Positions 25,365 through 33,959 of a DNA stretch of 64,000 bases are shown in pieces (position 1 is the stretch's first letter; every line of letters begins with the position of its first letter). Below the pieces are notes generated by a model. It was given only the letters and a program-made list of their open reading frames with translations, was not told the origin of the DNA and made no database searches. Made by a program: the position numbers and the translations under genes. The stretch comes from Bacillus canaveralius. GTDB taxonomy: Bacteria; Bacillota; Bacilli; Bacillales; Cytobacillaceae. The stretch is from contig NZ_PGVA01000012.1 of the NCBI RefSeq assembly GCF_002860125.1, positions 1 to 64,000 on the forward strand, read 5' to 3'.

Positions 25365-25928
25365 ATGGCAGTTACCAAAAACACCGATACAAAAGTTATT
25401 ACAGGCAAGGTCCGTCTCTCTTATGTGCACGTATTCGAGCCTCATGCGATCGAGGAGGGCCAGGAGCCGAAATACTCTGTTTGCTTGTTGATCCCGAAGT
25501 CTGATAAGGAAACGCTAAAGAAAATCAAAGCCGCCACGGAAGCGGCGAAACAAGCCGGTGCTTCGAAGTGGGGTGGGAAGATCCCGGCCAACCTGAAAAC
25601 GCCATTACGTGACGGGGATGAGGAACGCGAGGATCAGGAAGAATACGCTGGCCATTATTTCATTAACTGCTCCAGCAAAACGAAGCCAGGTGTTGTTGAT
25701 CAGAACGTTCAGCCGATCCTGGACTCAACGGAAGTGTATTCCGGATGTTACGGCCGTGCATCGATTAACTTCTATGCGTTCAACACCGCCGGCAATAAAG
25801 GAATTGCCTGCGGACTGAACAACCTTCAGAAGCTGGCAGATGGAGACTACCTGGGCGGTCGCTCACGTGCTGAAGATGATTTTGATGCCGTTGACAATGG
25901 TGACGATGACGACGATTTCTTAGGATAA
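25365..25928 (+). CDS. DUF2815 (single-stranded DNA-binding-like) protein
   Basis: A 187-residue DUF2815 protein, a family related to T7 gp2.5-type OB-fold ssDNA-binding proteins. Segments include [20 protein letters not shown] and [14 protein letters not shown]. The very acidic C-terminus ([11 protein letters not shown]) is typical of SSB-like proteins and would recruit polymerase or nuclease partners. ATG 25365 follows AAAAAGGAG. It lies between DUF2800 and the DNA polymerase. Confidence 0.82.
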   Translation: MAVTKNTDTKVITGKVRLSYVHVFEPHAIEEGQEPKYSVCLLIPKSDKETLKKIKAATEAAKQAGASKWGGKIPANLKTPLRDGDEEREDQEEYAGHYFINCSSKTKPGVVDQNVQPILDSTEVYSGCYGRASINFYAFNTAGNKGIACGLNNLQKLADGDYLGGRSRAEDDFDAVDNGDDDDDFLG

Positions 25929-25992
25929 GTCACAACAGGAGAGGAGATTCGAAAAGAGTCTCCTTTCTTACTAGAAAGAGAGGTTGAAAGCA

Positions 25993-26358
25993 TTGAGGGA
26001 AATTAAGTTTCGGGCATGGGACGGAGAATTAATGCACAACGTATCAGAACTACATTTCTGTATGGGACCAAGATTGGATGGTAAAGGTCTTAAATTTTAT
26101 GGTCCTGGTGTTGGTCAAGGTTGGATAGATGGAAAAAAGGTTCATCTAATGCAATACACCGGTCTAAAAGACAATAATGACGTCGAGATTTACGAAGGGG
26201 ATGTCTGTACAATCTGGATGGGAGTCAAGCAAGATAAACCCTATGTTGTCGAGGATTTGAGAGAGCTGTATTCAGACATGAATCATGCTGACAGATATTA
26301 CCGAATCACCAGGATTGAAGTTATCGGAAACAAATACGAAAACCCGGAGCTAATGTAA
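25993..26358 (+). CDS. YopX-family phage protein
   Basis: A 121-residue protein with YopX-domain features: IKFRAWDGELMHNV near the start, QYTGLKDNNDVEIYEGDVC in the middle and VIGNKYENPEL at the end. YopX occurs in many Firmicute phages (first named in SPbeta); its function is unknown. I chose TTG 25993 because AGAGAGG lies 9 bp upstream. The last base overlaps the polymerase start (TAATG). Confidence 0.8.
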   Translation: MREIKFRAWDGELMHNVSELHFCMGPRLDGKGLKFYGPGVGQGWIDGKKVHLMQYTGLKDNNDVEIYEGDVCTIWMGVKQDKPYVVEDLRELYSDMNHADRYYRITRIEVIGNKYENPELM

Positions 26359-28316
26359 TGCCGACACTCAGCATTGATATCGAGACCTTTTCAAGTGTGA
26401 ACCTCAAAACCAGTGGGGTTTATGCCTACACGGAAGCCCCGGATTTTGAAGTATTACTCTTTGCTTATGCCTTTGACGATGAGCCTGTACAGATCGTTGA
26501 CCTCGCTAATTACGAGGAACTGCCAAAAGAAATCGAAGAAGCGATCCTGCATCCTGACATTATCAAGACAGCATACAATGCCAATTTTGAGCGGACCTGT
26601 TTGGCGAAATACTTCGGGTGTAATATGCCAGCCGATCAATGGCGCTGCACTTCGGTCCATGCGCTAACTCTCGGCCTTCCGGGACACCTGGATGGCGTGG
26701 CTAAGTCCATGAAGCTGGACGTACAGAAAGACACATCGGGTAAGAATCTCATCAAGTACTTTTCCGTTCCGTGCAAACCAACCAAAGTAAACGGACATCG
26801 GACCCGGAACTATCCAGAACACGCGCCCGAAAAATGGGAGAAATATAAGGCATACTGCATCAAAGACGTGGAAGTGGAACGAGAGATTAAGAAAAAATTA
26901 GCACGCTACCCCCTGTCTGATTTTGAAAACCAGCTGTGGGTGCTGGATCAGGAGATCAACGATCGCGGCGTGCGCCTGGATACAAACCTCATTCAACATG
27001 CGCTCACCATTGATGAACAGTACAGGGAAAAGTTGTTATCCGAAGCGGCCAAGTTAACAGGCGTTGAAAACCCGAATAGCCTAGACCAGCTGAAAGCTTG
27101 GTTCTCGGAACAAGGACTGTTGGTGGAGAGTTTGACCGTGGACACGATTCCCCTTTTGATCTCGGAAGCCGAAGGGGAAACCGTCAAGCGAGTTTTGCGG
27201 ATCCGCCAGGAACTGGGCAAAACATCCGTGAAGAAGTATCAGGCCATGGAAAGGGCGATTTGTACCGATCAACGATTCCGTGGGATGTTGCAATTTTATG
27301 GGGCCAATCGGACGGGGCGATGGGCGGGAAGGTTGGTCCAGGTTCAGAACCTTCCAAAAAACAAACTTAGTCTCCCTGATTTAGATACCGCCCGCAGGCT
27401 TTTAATCACGGGCGAATACGAAATGCTGGAGATTTTGTTCGATAAAGTGCCGTTCGTGCTTTCCCAGCTCATCCGGACGGCGTTCATTCCCGCTGAAGAT
27501 CATGAGCTGTTCGTATCCGACTTTTCCGCGATCGAGGCAAGGGTGATTGCCTGGCTGGCCGGCGAAAAGTGGCGAATCGACGTATTTAACACGCACGGCA
27601 AGATTTATGAAGCTTCCGCGGCCCAAATGTTTAACGTGCCTGTGGAATCGATTAAAAAAGGCGATCCGCTCCGGCAACGCGGAAAAGTGGCTGAATTAGC
27701 GTTAGGGTATCAAGGTGGACCGGGAGCGCTCATACAGATGGGCGCCCTTGACGAAGGTTTAGAGGAAGAGGAGCTGCCGCCTCTCGTGAAAGCCTGGCGT
27801 TTGGCCAATCCACACATCGTGAAGTTCTGGTACGACGTGGAGAGGGCGGCCATCAAAGCGGTGCGGGAAAAAACCACCGTTCAACTGCAGTACGGATTGA
27901 AGTTCATCTATGAATCTGGCATTTTGTTCATCCAGCTGCCTTCCGGAAGAAAACTGGCATACGCGAGACCGCAGCTGAAGAACGATGAACGATTCAACAA
28001 ATTGGCCCTTACATACGAGGGCGCAACCGATAAAGGAAAAGGCGGATGGGGGCGTATCCCGACATATGGCGGGAAGCTCGTGGAGAACATTGTCCAAGCC
28101 GTTGCAAGAGATTGCCTGGCTGAAGCGATGATTCGGGTGGACGTGGCCGGCTATCCGATCGTGATGCACGTTCACGATGAAATTGTGGCCGATGTTCCGA
28201 AAGGTAAGGGATCCCTTGAGGAAATGGAGAAGATCATGGGCCAGCCGATCAGCTGGGCGAAAGAGTTGCCATTGAACGCTGACGGGTTTGTCACCGATTA
28301 CTACAAGAAAGATTAG
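26358..28316 (+). CDS. Phage DNA polymerase, family A
   Basis: A 652-residue replicative polymerase. The N-terminal proofreading exonuclease has LSIDIETFSS. The polymerase motifs are: A, SDFSAIEARVIAWLAG (Asp about 388); B, RQRGKVAELALGYQGG (Lys about 443); C, MHVHDEIVAD (Asp about 607). All catalytic residues are present. This short family A type is common in phages that also carry VapE and SNF2 genes. The start overlaps the YopX stop, and it is followed 10 bp later by a sliding-clamp-like gene, which suggests the two act together. Confidence 0.93.
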   Translation: MPTLSIDIETFSSVNLKTSGVYAYTEAPDFEVLLFAYAFDDEPVQIVDLANYEELPKEIEEAILHPDIIKTAYNANFERTCLAKYFGCNMPADQWRCTSVHALTLGLPGHLDGVAKSMKLDVQKDTSGKNLIKYFSVPCKPTKVNGHRTRNYPEHAPEKWEKYKAYCIKDVEVEREIKKKLARYPLSDFENQLWVLDQEINDRGVRLDTNLIQHALTIDEQYREKLLSEAAKLTGVENPNSLDQLKAWFSEQGLLVESLTVDTIPLLISEAEGETVKRVLRIRQELGKTSVKKYQAMERAICTDQRFRGMLQFYGANRTGRWAGRLVQVQNLPKNKLSLPDLDTARRLLITGEYEMLEILFDKVPFVLSQLIRTAFIPAEDHELFVSDFSAIEARVIAWLAGEKWRIDVFNTHGKIYEASAAQMFNVPVESIKKGDPLRQRGKVAELALGYQGGPGALIQMGALDEGLEEEELPPLVKAWRLANPHIVKFWYDVERAAIKAVREKTTVQLQYGLKFIYESGILFIQLPSGRKLAYARPQLKNDERFNKLALTYEGATDKGKGGWGRIPTYGGKLVENIVQAVARDCLAEAMIRVDVAGYPIVMHVHDEIVADVPKGKGSLEEMEKIMGQPISWAKELPLNADGFVTDYYKKD

Positions 28317-28326
28317 GGGTGATTGT

Positions 28327-28914
28327 ATGGCGCTATCCTATGAAACTTTTATGAAACACGCAGCCAAAGTTGTGGCCAATGAAACAGCTGCTATGAGATT
28401 AAGGCCTCAAATAAGTGGCATCTATCATCAAGCAGACGGATCCGCGATTGTGACTGACGCGCATCGATTATATGTGGCCAGGGGCATTCATGAACGTCAC
28501 GATGAAGTCATTTTATCACCAGCAGGAAAGCGCATCGACGGCACCTATCCGGATGTAAAACGAGTCATTCCGTCTGGTAACCCCAAACAGGCAGTCAGCC
28601 TACACCTGGATGAATGCTTGCATGTTGCGGAAACGGTTCAAACTCTAGGTGATTTATACGATATCGATGCTACGGTTGAATTCAAAGATAATGAAATTCG
28701 CTATCAATCTGACGAGGTGAAGTATCGGCATACGGTCCCGGTAGAGTTTGAGATTCGCACATGTTTGAGATCCTCTTATTTAGTGGATGCGCTCAAGTTG
28801 ATGAAGGCTGCTGGATGTCATGATATTAAGCTATCGTTTTATGGCAGCAATAGGCCAGTTATTTCAGAGTTTAACAATCTTACTATTTTGATCTCGCCAA
28901 TTCGTACCTACTAA
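28327..28914 (+). CDS. Short DnaN-like sliding clamp homologue
   Basis: A 195-residue protein that aligns by eye with the C-terminal half of bacterial beta clamps. IVTDAHRLYVARG matches DnaN ATDSHRLALR; GTYPDVKRVIP matches GNYPDTTSLIP; SSYLVDALKLM matches SPKYMLDALKVL; the end LTILISPIRTY matches the invariant DnaN terminus (LILPVRTY). Full DnaN has about 375 residues in three domains, and here only about one and a half remain. It follows the family A polymerase directly, so a processivity factor role is inferred. ATG 28327 follows AGGGGTGAT. Confidence 0.7.
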   Translation: MALSYETFMKHAAKVVANETAAMRLRPQISGIYHQADGSAIVTDAHRLYVARGIHERHDEVILSPAGKRIDGTYPDVKRVIPSGNPKQAVSLHLDECLHVAETVQTLGDLYDIDATVEFKDNEIRYQSDEVKYRHTVPVEFEIRTCLRSSYLVDALKLMKAAGCHDIKLSFYGSNRPVISEFNNLTILISPIRTY

Positions 28915-28927
28915 GGAGGGGTTTTTT

Positions 28928-29344
28928 GTGCTCACAGTATTAGGAAATTTCGAAAAGATAAAAGCGGAAATGAATGAAGCCCGGGCGCTGAAAACCATGT
29001 CGGAAAAAGCAATTGAAAGGCTGTATGCAAAGTCGCCTCTAGATCTGCAAAAAGCCTTAAATCAAAACCGATTTTTACTCAATATGTACTCAGCTTCCAA
29101 AACACTGCCTGTCCAAGTCGGCGATCACATTATCAATTATAAAGTGTTTGCGTCTTTCTCGAAAAAGTTGAAAGGGTTCCAATCGAGCATCAGCATCCTT
29201 CCAGACGGAATTGTGGTCCAGTACTGGAAGCCAGGAACCCTGAATCAAGGGAAAGGTGTATTGCGGCTCTACGATATAAGTACCTACTTTCTTGGTTTTC
29301 AAAACATTCCTGTTGCGGAAATCAAACATGGCCAAGAAGCGTAA
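28928..29344 (+). CDS. Hypothetical early phage protein, 138 residues
   Basis: Starts at GTG 28928 behind AAGGAGGGG. A helical N-terminal half (IKAEMNEARALKTMSEKAIE) is followed by a strand-rich half (VGDHIINYKVFASFSKKLKG). No family recognised. Located between the clamp-like gene and small orphan genes. Confidence 0.65.
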   Translation: MLTVLGNFEKIKAEMNEARALKTMSEKAIERLYAKSPLDLQKALNQNRFLLNMYSASKTLPVQVGDHIINYKVFASFSKKLKGFQSSISILPDGIVVQYWKPGTLNQGKGVLRLYDISTYFLGFQNIPVAEIKHGQEA

Positions 29345-29468
29345 GAGACAGGCCCGATGGACCCTTCTGTTCCGGGAGGAAGAAGGGCGTGCTGTTTATC
29401 TCTATGAACCTTTGAAAAAATATGAACTCGAGTCGCGGATCCGGAACGGCTGGAAAGCGATTCGATAG
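29328..29468 (+). CDS. Small basic phage protein, 46 residues
   Basis: ATG 29328 overlaps the end of the preceding gene by 17 bp. The product begins MAKKRKRQARWTLLFREEEG and is strongly basic. No distinct ribosome site, so it may be translationally coupled. Possibly nucleic-acid binding; unrecognised. Confidence 0.5.
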   Translation: MAKKRKRQARWTLLFREEEGRAVYLYEPLKKYELESRIRNGWKAIR

Positions 29469-29481
29469 AGAGGTGTATAGA

Positions 29482-30015
29482 TTGAGCGACTATTACATTA
29501 CACCTGAAGATTACGCAGCTGCTGAAGAATTAGGGGTCAGTCAAGAAACCGTGTATCAACGCGTTTACGTACATGGCTGGAGTATCAAACGAGCCATTTC
29601 CACGCCTTTGGCGAAAAGAAATGCTTATGGGTGGGTAGAGAACAAACACCTGGCGGCGCAGAACGGTGTGCCCTACCGTACGTATCTGAACCGGGTGCAG
29701 GCAGGCTGGAGTTTTAAAGAAGCCGCCGGCACTCCATCCATGGCCAGGCTTGACACGGTGAAAGCCATGAATGCGGCAAAACAGTTTGTGTTTAGTCCGG
29801 AGCAGCTGGAGGAGGCAAGGCGCAACGGTATTTCTCCCAAAAACGCCTGGCGCCGGGTCAAAGTGCTGGGGTGGAGTATCGAAGATGCTGTTTCAAGGCC
29901 TGTGATGTCAAACGAGGAATCTTTGCAAAGGGCGAAGGAAGCCCATAACTCTTTTAGGCAGGGCAATGATGATTACTGGAAACTGGTGATAGCCAAAAAA
30001 GTAAAGGAGGCTTAG
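29482..30015 (+). CDS. Triple-repeat HTH-like phage protein
   Basis: A 177-residue protein built from three copies of a helix-turn-helix-like unit: ELGVSQETVYQRVYVHGWSI (about 14-33), QNGVPYRTYLNRVQAGWSFK (about 61-80) and RNGISPKNAWRRVKVLGWSI (about 115-134). Each ends in A(I/A/V)-x-x-P. The shared pattern G-[VI]-x-x-x-x-x-x-x-R-V-x-x-x-G-W-S also appears as a DNA-binding add-on in phage homing endonucleases (NUMOD-like). Here it stands alone and tandemly repeated, which suggests a sequence-specific DNA binder. TTG 29482 follows GAGAGGTG. Confidence 0.7.
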   Translation: MSDYYITPEDYAAAEELGVSQETVYQRVYVHGWSIKRAISTPLAKRNAYGWVENKHLAAQNGVPYRTYLNRVQAGWSFKEAAGTPSMARLDTVKAMNAAKQFVFSPEQLEEARRNGISPKNAWRRVKVLGWSIEDAVSRPVMSNEESLQRAKEAHNSFRQGNDDYWKLVIAKKVKEA

Positions 30016-30021
30016 TAGTCA

Positions 30022-30252
30022 ATGAGAAATACACTTGGTGATTTGAACAATCATTTGTTCGCGCAGCTGGAGCGCTTAGGCGATGAAGAGTTGTCCGGTG
30101 AAAAACTCGTCGAGGAAATTAATAGAGCTAGAACGATATCAATGGTGGCATCAAAGGTCATAGCGAACGGCGCCCTGGTGTTAGAAGCAATGAAGTTTCA
30201 GGATAACAAGCTGGATGCAGATAAAGATGTTCCTAAGATGTTGGAGGGGTGA
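30022..30252 (+). CDS. Hypothetical phage protein, 76 residues
   Basis: A helical, acidic protein (LNNHLFAQLERLGDEELSGE, RARTISMVASKVIANGALVL). This small family is widespread next to HNH or replication genes in Gram-positive phages, but its role is unknown. It follows the repeat protein by 6 bp. Confidence 0.7.
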   Translation: MRNTLGDLNNHLFAQLERLGDEELSGEKLVEEINRARTISMVASKVIANGALVLEAMKFQDNKLDADKDVPKMLEG

Positions 30253-30258
30253 TTAGTT

Positions 30259-30867
30259 TTGGGGTATCGATATACACCAGAACAAAAAGCATTTATTGAA
30301 AGAAACGTCGCAGGAATTGGAAATAAAGAATTAACCGAAAGGTTTAACGCTCATTTTGGATTGGAGCTTGGTGTAAATCAAATCAAAGCATTTAAACACA
30401 ATCATAGATTTAGTAGTGGATTGGATGGGCGTTTTGATAAAAACCATAGTCCATGGAACAAGGGTAAAAAGGGTGTCGTAACTGGTGGCGTTGAAACGCA
30501 ATTCAAGAAAGGGCAACGGCCGCTTAATTACAAACCAGTCGGCAGTGAAAGAATCGATCGTGATGGTTACGTGCTTATTAAGGTATCTGATGAAGGCGCT
30601 TGGCACGAACGGTGGATGCATAAACACAAGGTGATATGGGAACGTGAGCATGGGCCAATTCCTCCTGGACATGTTGTCCTTTTTGCAGATGGCAATACCC
30701 AAAACCTAACATCAGAAAACTTGATTTTGATAACTAAGGCGCAACTTGTACGCTTAAATCAAAATCACCTAATTTCAGATAATCCAGAACTAACAAAAAC
30801 CGGAATTATCATTGCAGACCTATATCAGAAAATAGGTGAACGAAAGAAAAGCGCAAGAGTAAGATAG
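30259..30867 (+). CDS. HNH endonuclease with N-terminal HTH (homing type)
   Basis: A 202-residue free-standing endonuclease. Residues 1-55 are HTH-like (YTPEQKAFIERNVAGIGNKE). The middle carries NUMOD-type linkers (SPWNKGKKG, QRPLNYKPVGSERIDRDGYV). The HNH_3 nuclease is HKHKVIWEREHGPIPPGHVV followed by FADGNTQNLTSENLILI, with the H-N-N metal and catalytic positions present. These genes spread between phages as intronless homing elements. Start TTG 30259. Base use looks more AT-rich than neighbouring replication genes, which fits recent arrival. Confidence 0.87.
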   Translation: MGYRYTPEQKAFIERNVAGIGNKELTERFNAHFGLELGVNQIKAFKHNHRFSSGLDGRFDKNHSPWNKGKKGVVTGGVETQFKKGQRPLNYKPVGSERIDRDGYVLIKVSDEGAWHERWMHKHKVIWEREHGPIPPGHVVLFADGNTQNLTSENLILITKAQLVRLNQNHLISDNPELTKTGIIIADLYQKIGERKKSARVR

Positions 30868-30890
30868 ATCTTTTAATTGGGGGCGGGGAA

Positions 30891-31082
30891 GTGGGAATCC
30901 TCTATGAAATAGCGATGGAAGCGAGACGGAAATTTGTCCTGGATGAACTTAGAGACATGGGCGTCACCGTTTCTCAAGGTGGCATTGTGCTCGATCAGCT
31001 AGATTACGAGGAGTTGAGGTATGAGCTCGTTCTCGCCTCATTCCGGATCCGCGATCAAATAGACGAAAATAAATGGTTTTAA
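30891..31082 (+). CDS. Hypothetical phage protein, 63 residues
   Basis: GTG 30891 follows GGGGGCGGGG. A short helical protein (YEIAMEARRKFVLDELRDMG) ending DENKWF. No family recognised. Confidence 0.6.
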   Translation: MGILYEIAMEARRKFVLDELRDMGVTVSQGGIVLDQLDYEELRYELVLASFRIRDQIDENKWF

Positions 31083-31097
31083 GGAGACTTGTGAGCT

Positions 31098-31319
31098 ATG
31101 GGTAATTTGCAAGAAATCGAAAGCAAACCTGTACTTGAATTGTCTGCAGCTGATAAAGAATGGCTGATCCAAACGATCAAAAAGCAGCGAGCGACGATCA
31201 GTGAGTTAAAATCGAATACCCGTTTCAAAGTGTACGAAGAAAATCTGCAGCTTGCGCAGGAAGTGGAGCGCTTAAAAGTATTCGAACAAGCCTATTATGG
31301 GTTAAGGTCGGCGCTCTGA
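31098..31319 (+). CDS. Hypothetical coiled-coil phage protein, 73 residues
   Basis: ATG 31098 follows AAGGAGACTTG. The second half is a heptad-like helix (TIKKQRATISELKSNTRFKV, LAQEVERLKVFEQA). Its stop TGA overlaps the next ATG (TGATG). Function unknown. Confidence 0.65.
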   Translation: MGNLQEIESKPVLELSAADKEWLIQTIKKQRATISELKSNTRFKVYEENLQLAQEVERLKVFEQAYYGLRSAL

Positions 31320-31456
31320 TGTATCAGGCCTATTGCCCGTCATGCAGGTTTGTCATCTATTCGTCAAAGCTGTCCCCGCAGAAAGGAAAATACAAGTTCA
31401 TTTGCACCTGCGGCTGCACGTTTGTGTTGGACAAGAAATTCGCTAAACAAGTGTAG
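31319..31456 (+). CDS. Small zinc-ribbon protein, 45 residues
   Basis: The ATG overlaps the previous stop. The product begins MYQAYCPSCRFVIYSSK and contains a second cysteine cluster CTCGCTFV, so two pairs can bind zinc. Such mini zinc ribbons often bind nucleic acid or a replication partner. It directly precedes the VapE primase-helicase. Confidence 0.65.
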   Translation: MYQAYCPSCRFVIYSSKLSPQKGKYKFICTCGCTFVLDKKFAKQV

Positions 31457-31472
31457 AAAGAAGTGATCACGT

Positions 31473-33908
31473 TTGAGCACACAGCTACAGTCCCAGTTAC
31501 TACCTAAAATCAAATATGACGGCTCGATCACGATTTCGGTTGGACGTAACCGTAAAGATATGAAGTGGAAAAACAAGGAGATGCTTTGGTCAGAACTGGC
31601 CAAGCGCCTCTCCCAGACGACGAGAACCGGTGAAACCTATGCCGAATATAAAAAGTTCTCGAAGACGCAGCAGGACCAGATCAAGGACGTGGGAGGCTTT
31701 GTCGGCGGAACCTTAAAAGGTGGCCGGAGGAAGACGGATGCAGTCGTCTGGAGGCAAATTATCACGCTGGATGCGGACTTTATCAGGGGCGATCTGTGGG
31801 ATTCAGTGGAGATGATGTTCGACTTTGCCTGTCTCGTGTACAGCACGCACAAGCACAGATCCAGCAGCCCGCGTTTGCGTCTCGTCATTCCACTTAGCCG
31901 GCCCATTACCCCGGATGAATACCAGGCCGTCTCCAGGCGTCTGGCTGCGGATATCGGCATTGATTTCTTTGACGATACCACCTATCAGCCGCACCGGCTG
32001 ATGTACTGGCCCTCGACGGCGCAGGACGGGGAGTTTGTGTTCCAGCTGCAGGACGAAGCCTGGCTGGATCCGGACGAGGTGCTGGCCCGGTATACCGACT
32101 GGAAGGATCCGTCTTACTGGCCAGAATCAAGTCGGATCCAGCAAGCCCGGCAACGCATGGCCGACAAGCAAGGAGATCCACATGATAAGCCAGGCATGGT
32201 CGGGGCATTCTGTCGCACGTATTCGATTCCGGAAGCGATTGAAAACTTCCTCGAGGGAATCTATGAACCTGCAGGTGATGGGCGCTATACCTACAATGAA
32301 GGATCCACGACCGGCGGATTGATTCTATATGACGATGACAAGTTTGCCTACTCCCATCACGGCACGGATCCGATTGGCGGTCAGCTCGTGAACGCCTTCG
32401 ACTTGGTGCGGATCCATAAGTTTGGGCTGAAGGATGATCAGGCAGAACCGGGAACACCGGTTGTCCGTCTTCCTTCTTATACGGCCATGACCTCGTTTGC
32501 CCAGGATGATAAAAATGTCCGGAGAACGATTGGCCAGGAACGATTGGCCGATGCAGCAATCGAATTTGAGGGATTGGAGATCCCGGAAGAGACGGACGAT
32601 AAATGGCTGGAGAAGCTTGACGTCAACAAGCGCGGCGAGTTTTTAAGCACCGCTCACAATATCATCTTGATTCTGCAGAATGATCCGCATTTATCCGGAA
32701 AGATGGCCTATAACAGTTTCGCCTATCGACCGGTCTTACGGGGCAATGTGCCTTGGAGAAAGTTGTCGGAAGGGGAGTACTGGCAGGACCGGGATGACGC
32801 TTCCCTTCGGAATTACCTCGAGTCGATTTACGGCATCTCCGGCGCCGGAAAGATTAACGATGCGCTCCTGGAGGTACAGGGCAAAAACAAATTTCACCCC
32901 ATCCAGGAATACTTATCGAAGCTCGAGTGGGACGGGATCCCGCGGATTGACACGCTGCTCGTCGACTACCTGGGCGCTGAAGAGAGCGTGTACGTAAAAA
33001 CCGTAACCCGAAAGATGCTACTGGCTGCTGTAGCCAGAGTGATGGCTCCTGGCATCAAATTCGATCATGTCCTGGTTATGGTCGGTCCGCAAGGGATCGG
33101 GAAGAGCTATTTGGTGAAGCTGTTGGGGCAAAAATGGCATTCCGATTCGATCAGTACGGTTCAGGGGAAGGAAGCCTATGAACAGCTGCAGGGCGCCTGG
33201 CTAATTGAAATGGCGGAGTTGTCCGCGACTCGGAAAGCTGAGGCGGAGGCCGTGAAGCATTTCATCTCGAAGCAGGAAGATAGCTATCGGGTGGCGTATG
33301 GCCGCCAGATTTCCGTATTTCCCCGCCAGTGTGTGTTTTTCGGCACGACGAACGATTCCACCTTTCTGAAAGACAAAACGGGAAACCGCCGTTTTTGGCC
33401 TGTGACGGTGGGTGAGGGTGTGCGGAAGAAGAATCTATGGAAGGATCTGAACCAGCATGAAATTGACCAAATATGGGCCGAAGCCCTGGAAGCTTGGAAG
33501 GCAAAAGAGTCGCTTTATCTTGGCAAGGATCTCGAAGAGGAAGCGATCGAACGCCAGCTGCAGCACACGGAGGAAAGTGAAAAGTTTGGATTGATTGAAG
33601 AGTTTTTAAACCGTTTGCTTCCGGAGAATTGGTCGGACATGGACATCAGCATGCGCCGCCGGTACATCCATGGCAGTGACTTTGGAGAAGTAGAAGAAGG
33701 CTCGGTGACACGGGACCGGGTATGTGCGATGGAGATATGGGTGGAGCTGTTTGAGAGTGATCCGAAGATGTTGAATCCGATGCAGTCCAGAGAGATTAAT
33801 GATATCCTCCGGCGGATTTCGGGCTGGCAGGCTTATAAAGAAGGAAGTGGAAAGCTCCGGTTCGGCCCTTACGGGCTACAGAGAGCATTTATTAAAGAGG
33901 TAGTGTGA
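31473..33908 (+). CDS. VapE-family primase-helicase
   Basis: An 811-residue protein. The N-terminal third resembles archaeo-eukaryotic/PriCT-type primase domains, with TLDADF, STHKHRSSSPRLRLVIPLSR and YQPHRLMYWPS. The C-terminal part is the virulence-associated E (VirE) SF3-like ATPase: Walker A GPQGIGKSYLVKLLG at about 537-550, AWLIEMAELSATRKAE, and FFGTTNDSTFLKDKTGNRRF. It probably primes and unwinds phage DNA. Start TTG 31473, after AAAGAAGTG. The GTATCC repeat tract lies 1.1 kb downstream. Confidence 0.9.
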   Translation: MSTQLQSQLLPKIKYDGSITISVGRNRKDMKWKNKEMLWSELAKRLSQTTRTGETYAEYKKFSKTQQDQIKDVGGFVGGTLKGGRRKTDAVVWRQIITLDADFIRGDLWDSVEMMFDFACLVYSTHKHRSSSPRLRLVIPLSRPITPDEYQAVSRRLAADIGIDFFDDTTYQPHRLMYWPSTAQDGEFVFQLQDEAWLDPDEVLARYTDWKDPSYWPESSRIQQARQRMADKQGDPHDKPGMVGAFCRTYSIPEAIENFLEGIYEPAGDGRYTYNEGSTTGGLILYDDDKFAYSHHGTDPIGGQLVNAFDLVRIHKFGLKDDQAEPGTPVVRLPSYTAMTSFAQDDKNVRRTIGQERLADAAIEFEGLEIPEETDDKWLEKLDVNKRGEFLSTAHNIILILQNDPHLSGKMAYNSFAYRPVLRGNVPWRKLSEGEYWQDRDDASLRNYLESIYGISGAGKINDALLEVQGKNKFHPIQEYLSKLEWDGIPRIDTLLVDYLGAEESVYVKTVTRKMLLAAVARVMAPGIKFDHVLVMVGPQGIGKSYLVKLLGQKWHSDSISTVQGKEAYEQLQGAWLIEMAELSATRKAEAEAVKHFISKQEDSYRVAYGRQISVFPRQCVFFGTTNDSTFLKDKTGNRRFWPVTVGEGVRKKNLWKDLNQHEIDQIWAEALEAWKAKESLYLGKDLEEEAIERQLQHTEESEKFGLIEEFLNRLLPENWSDMDISMRRRYIHGSDFGEVEEGSVTRDRVCAMEIWVELFESDPKMLNPMQSREINDILRRISGWQAYKEGSGKLRFGPYGLQRAFIKEVV

Positions 33909-33959
33909 TGCCATGAAATGCTCAAAAGTAATCGTGTTTCGCTGAGAAGGAGGGTTAAC

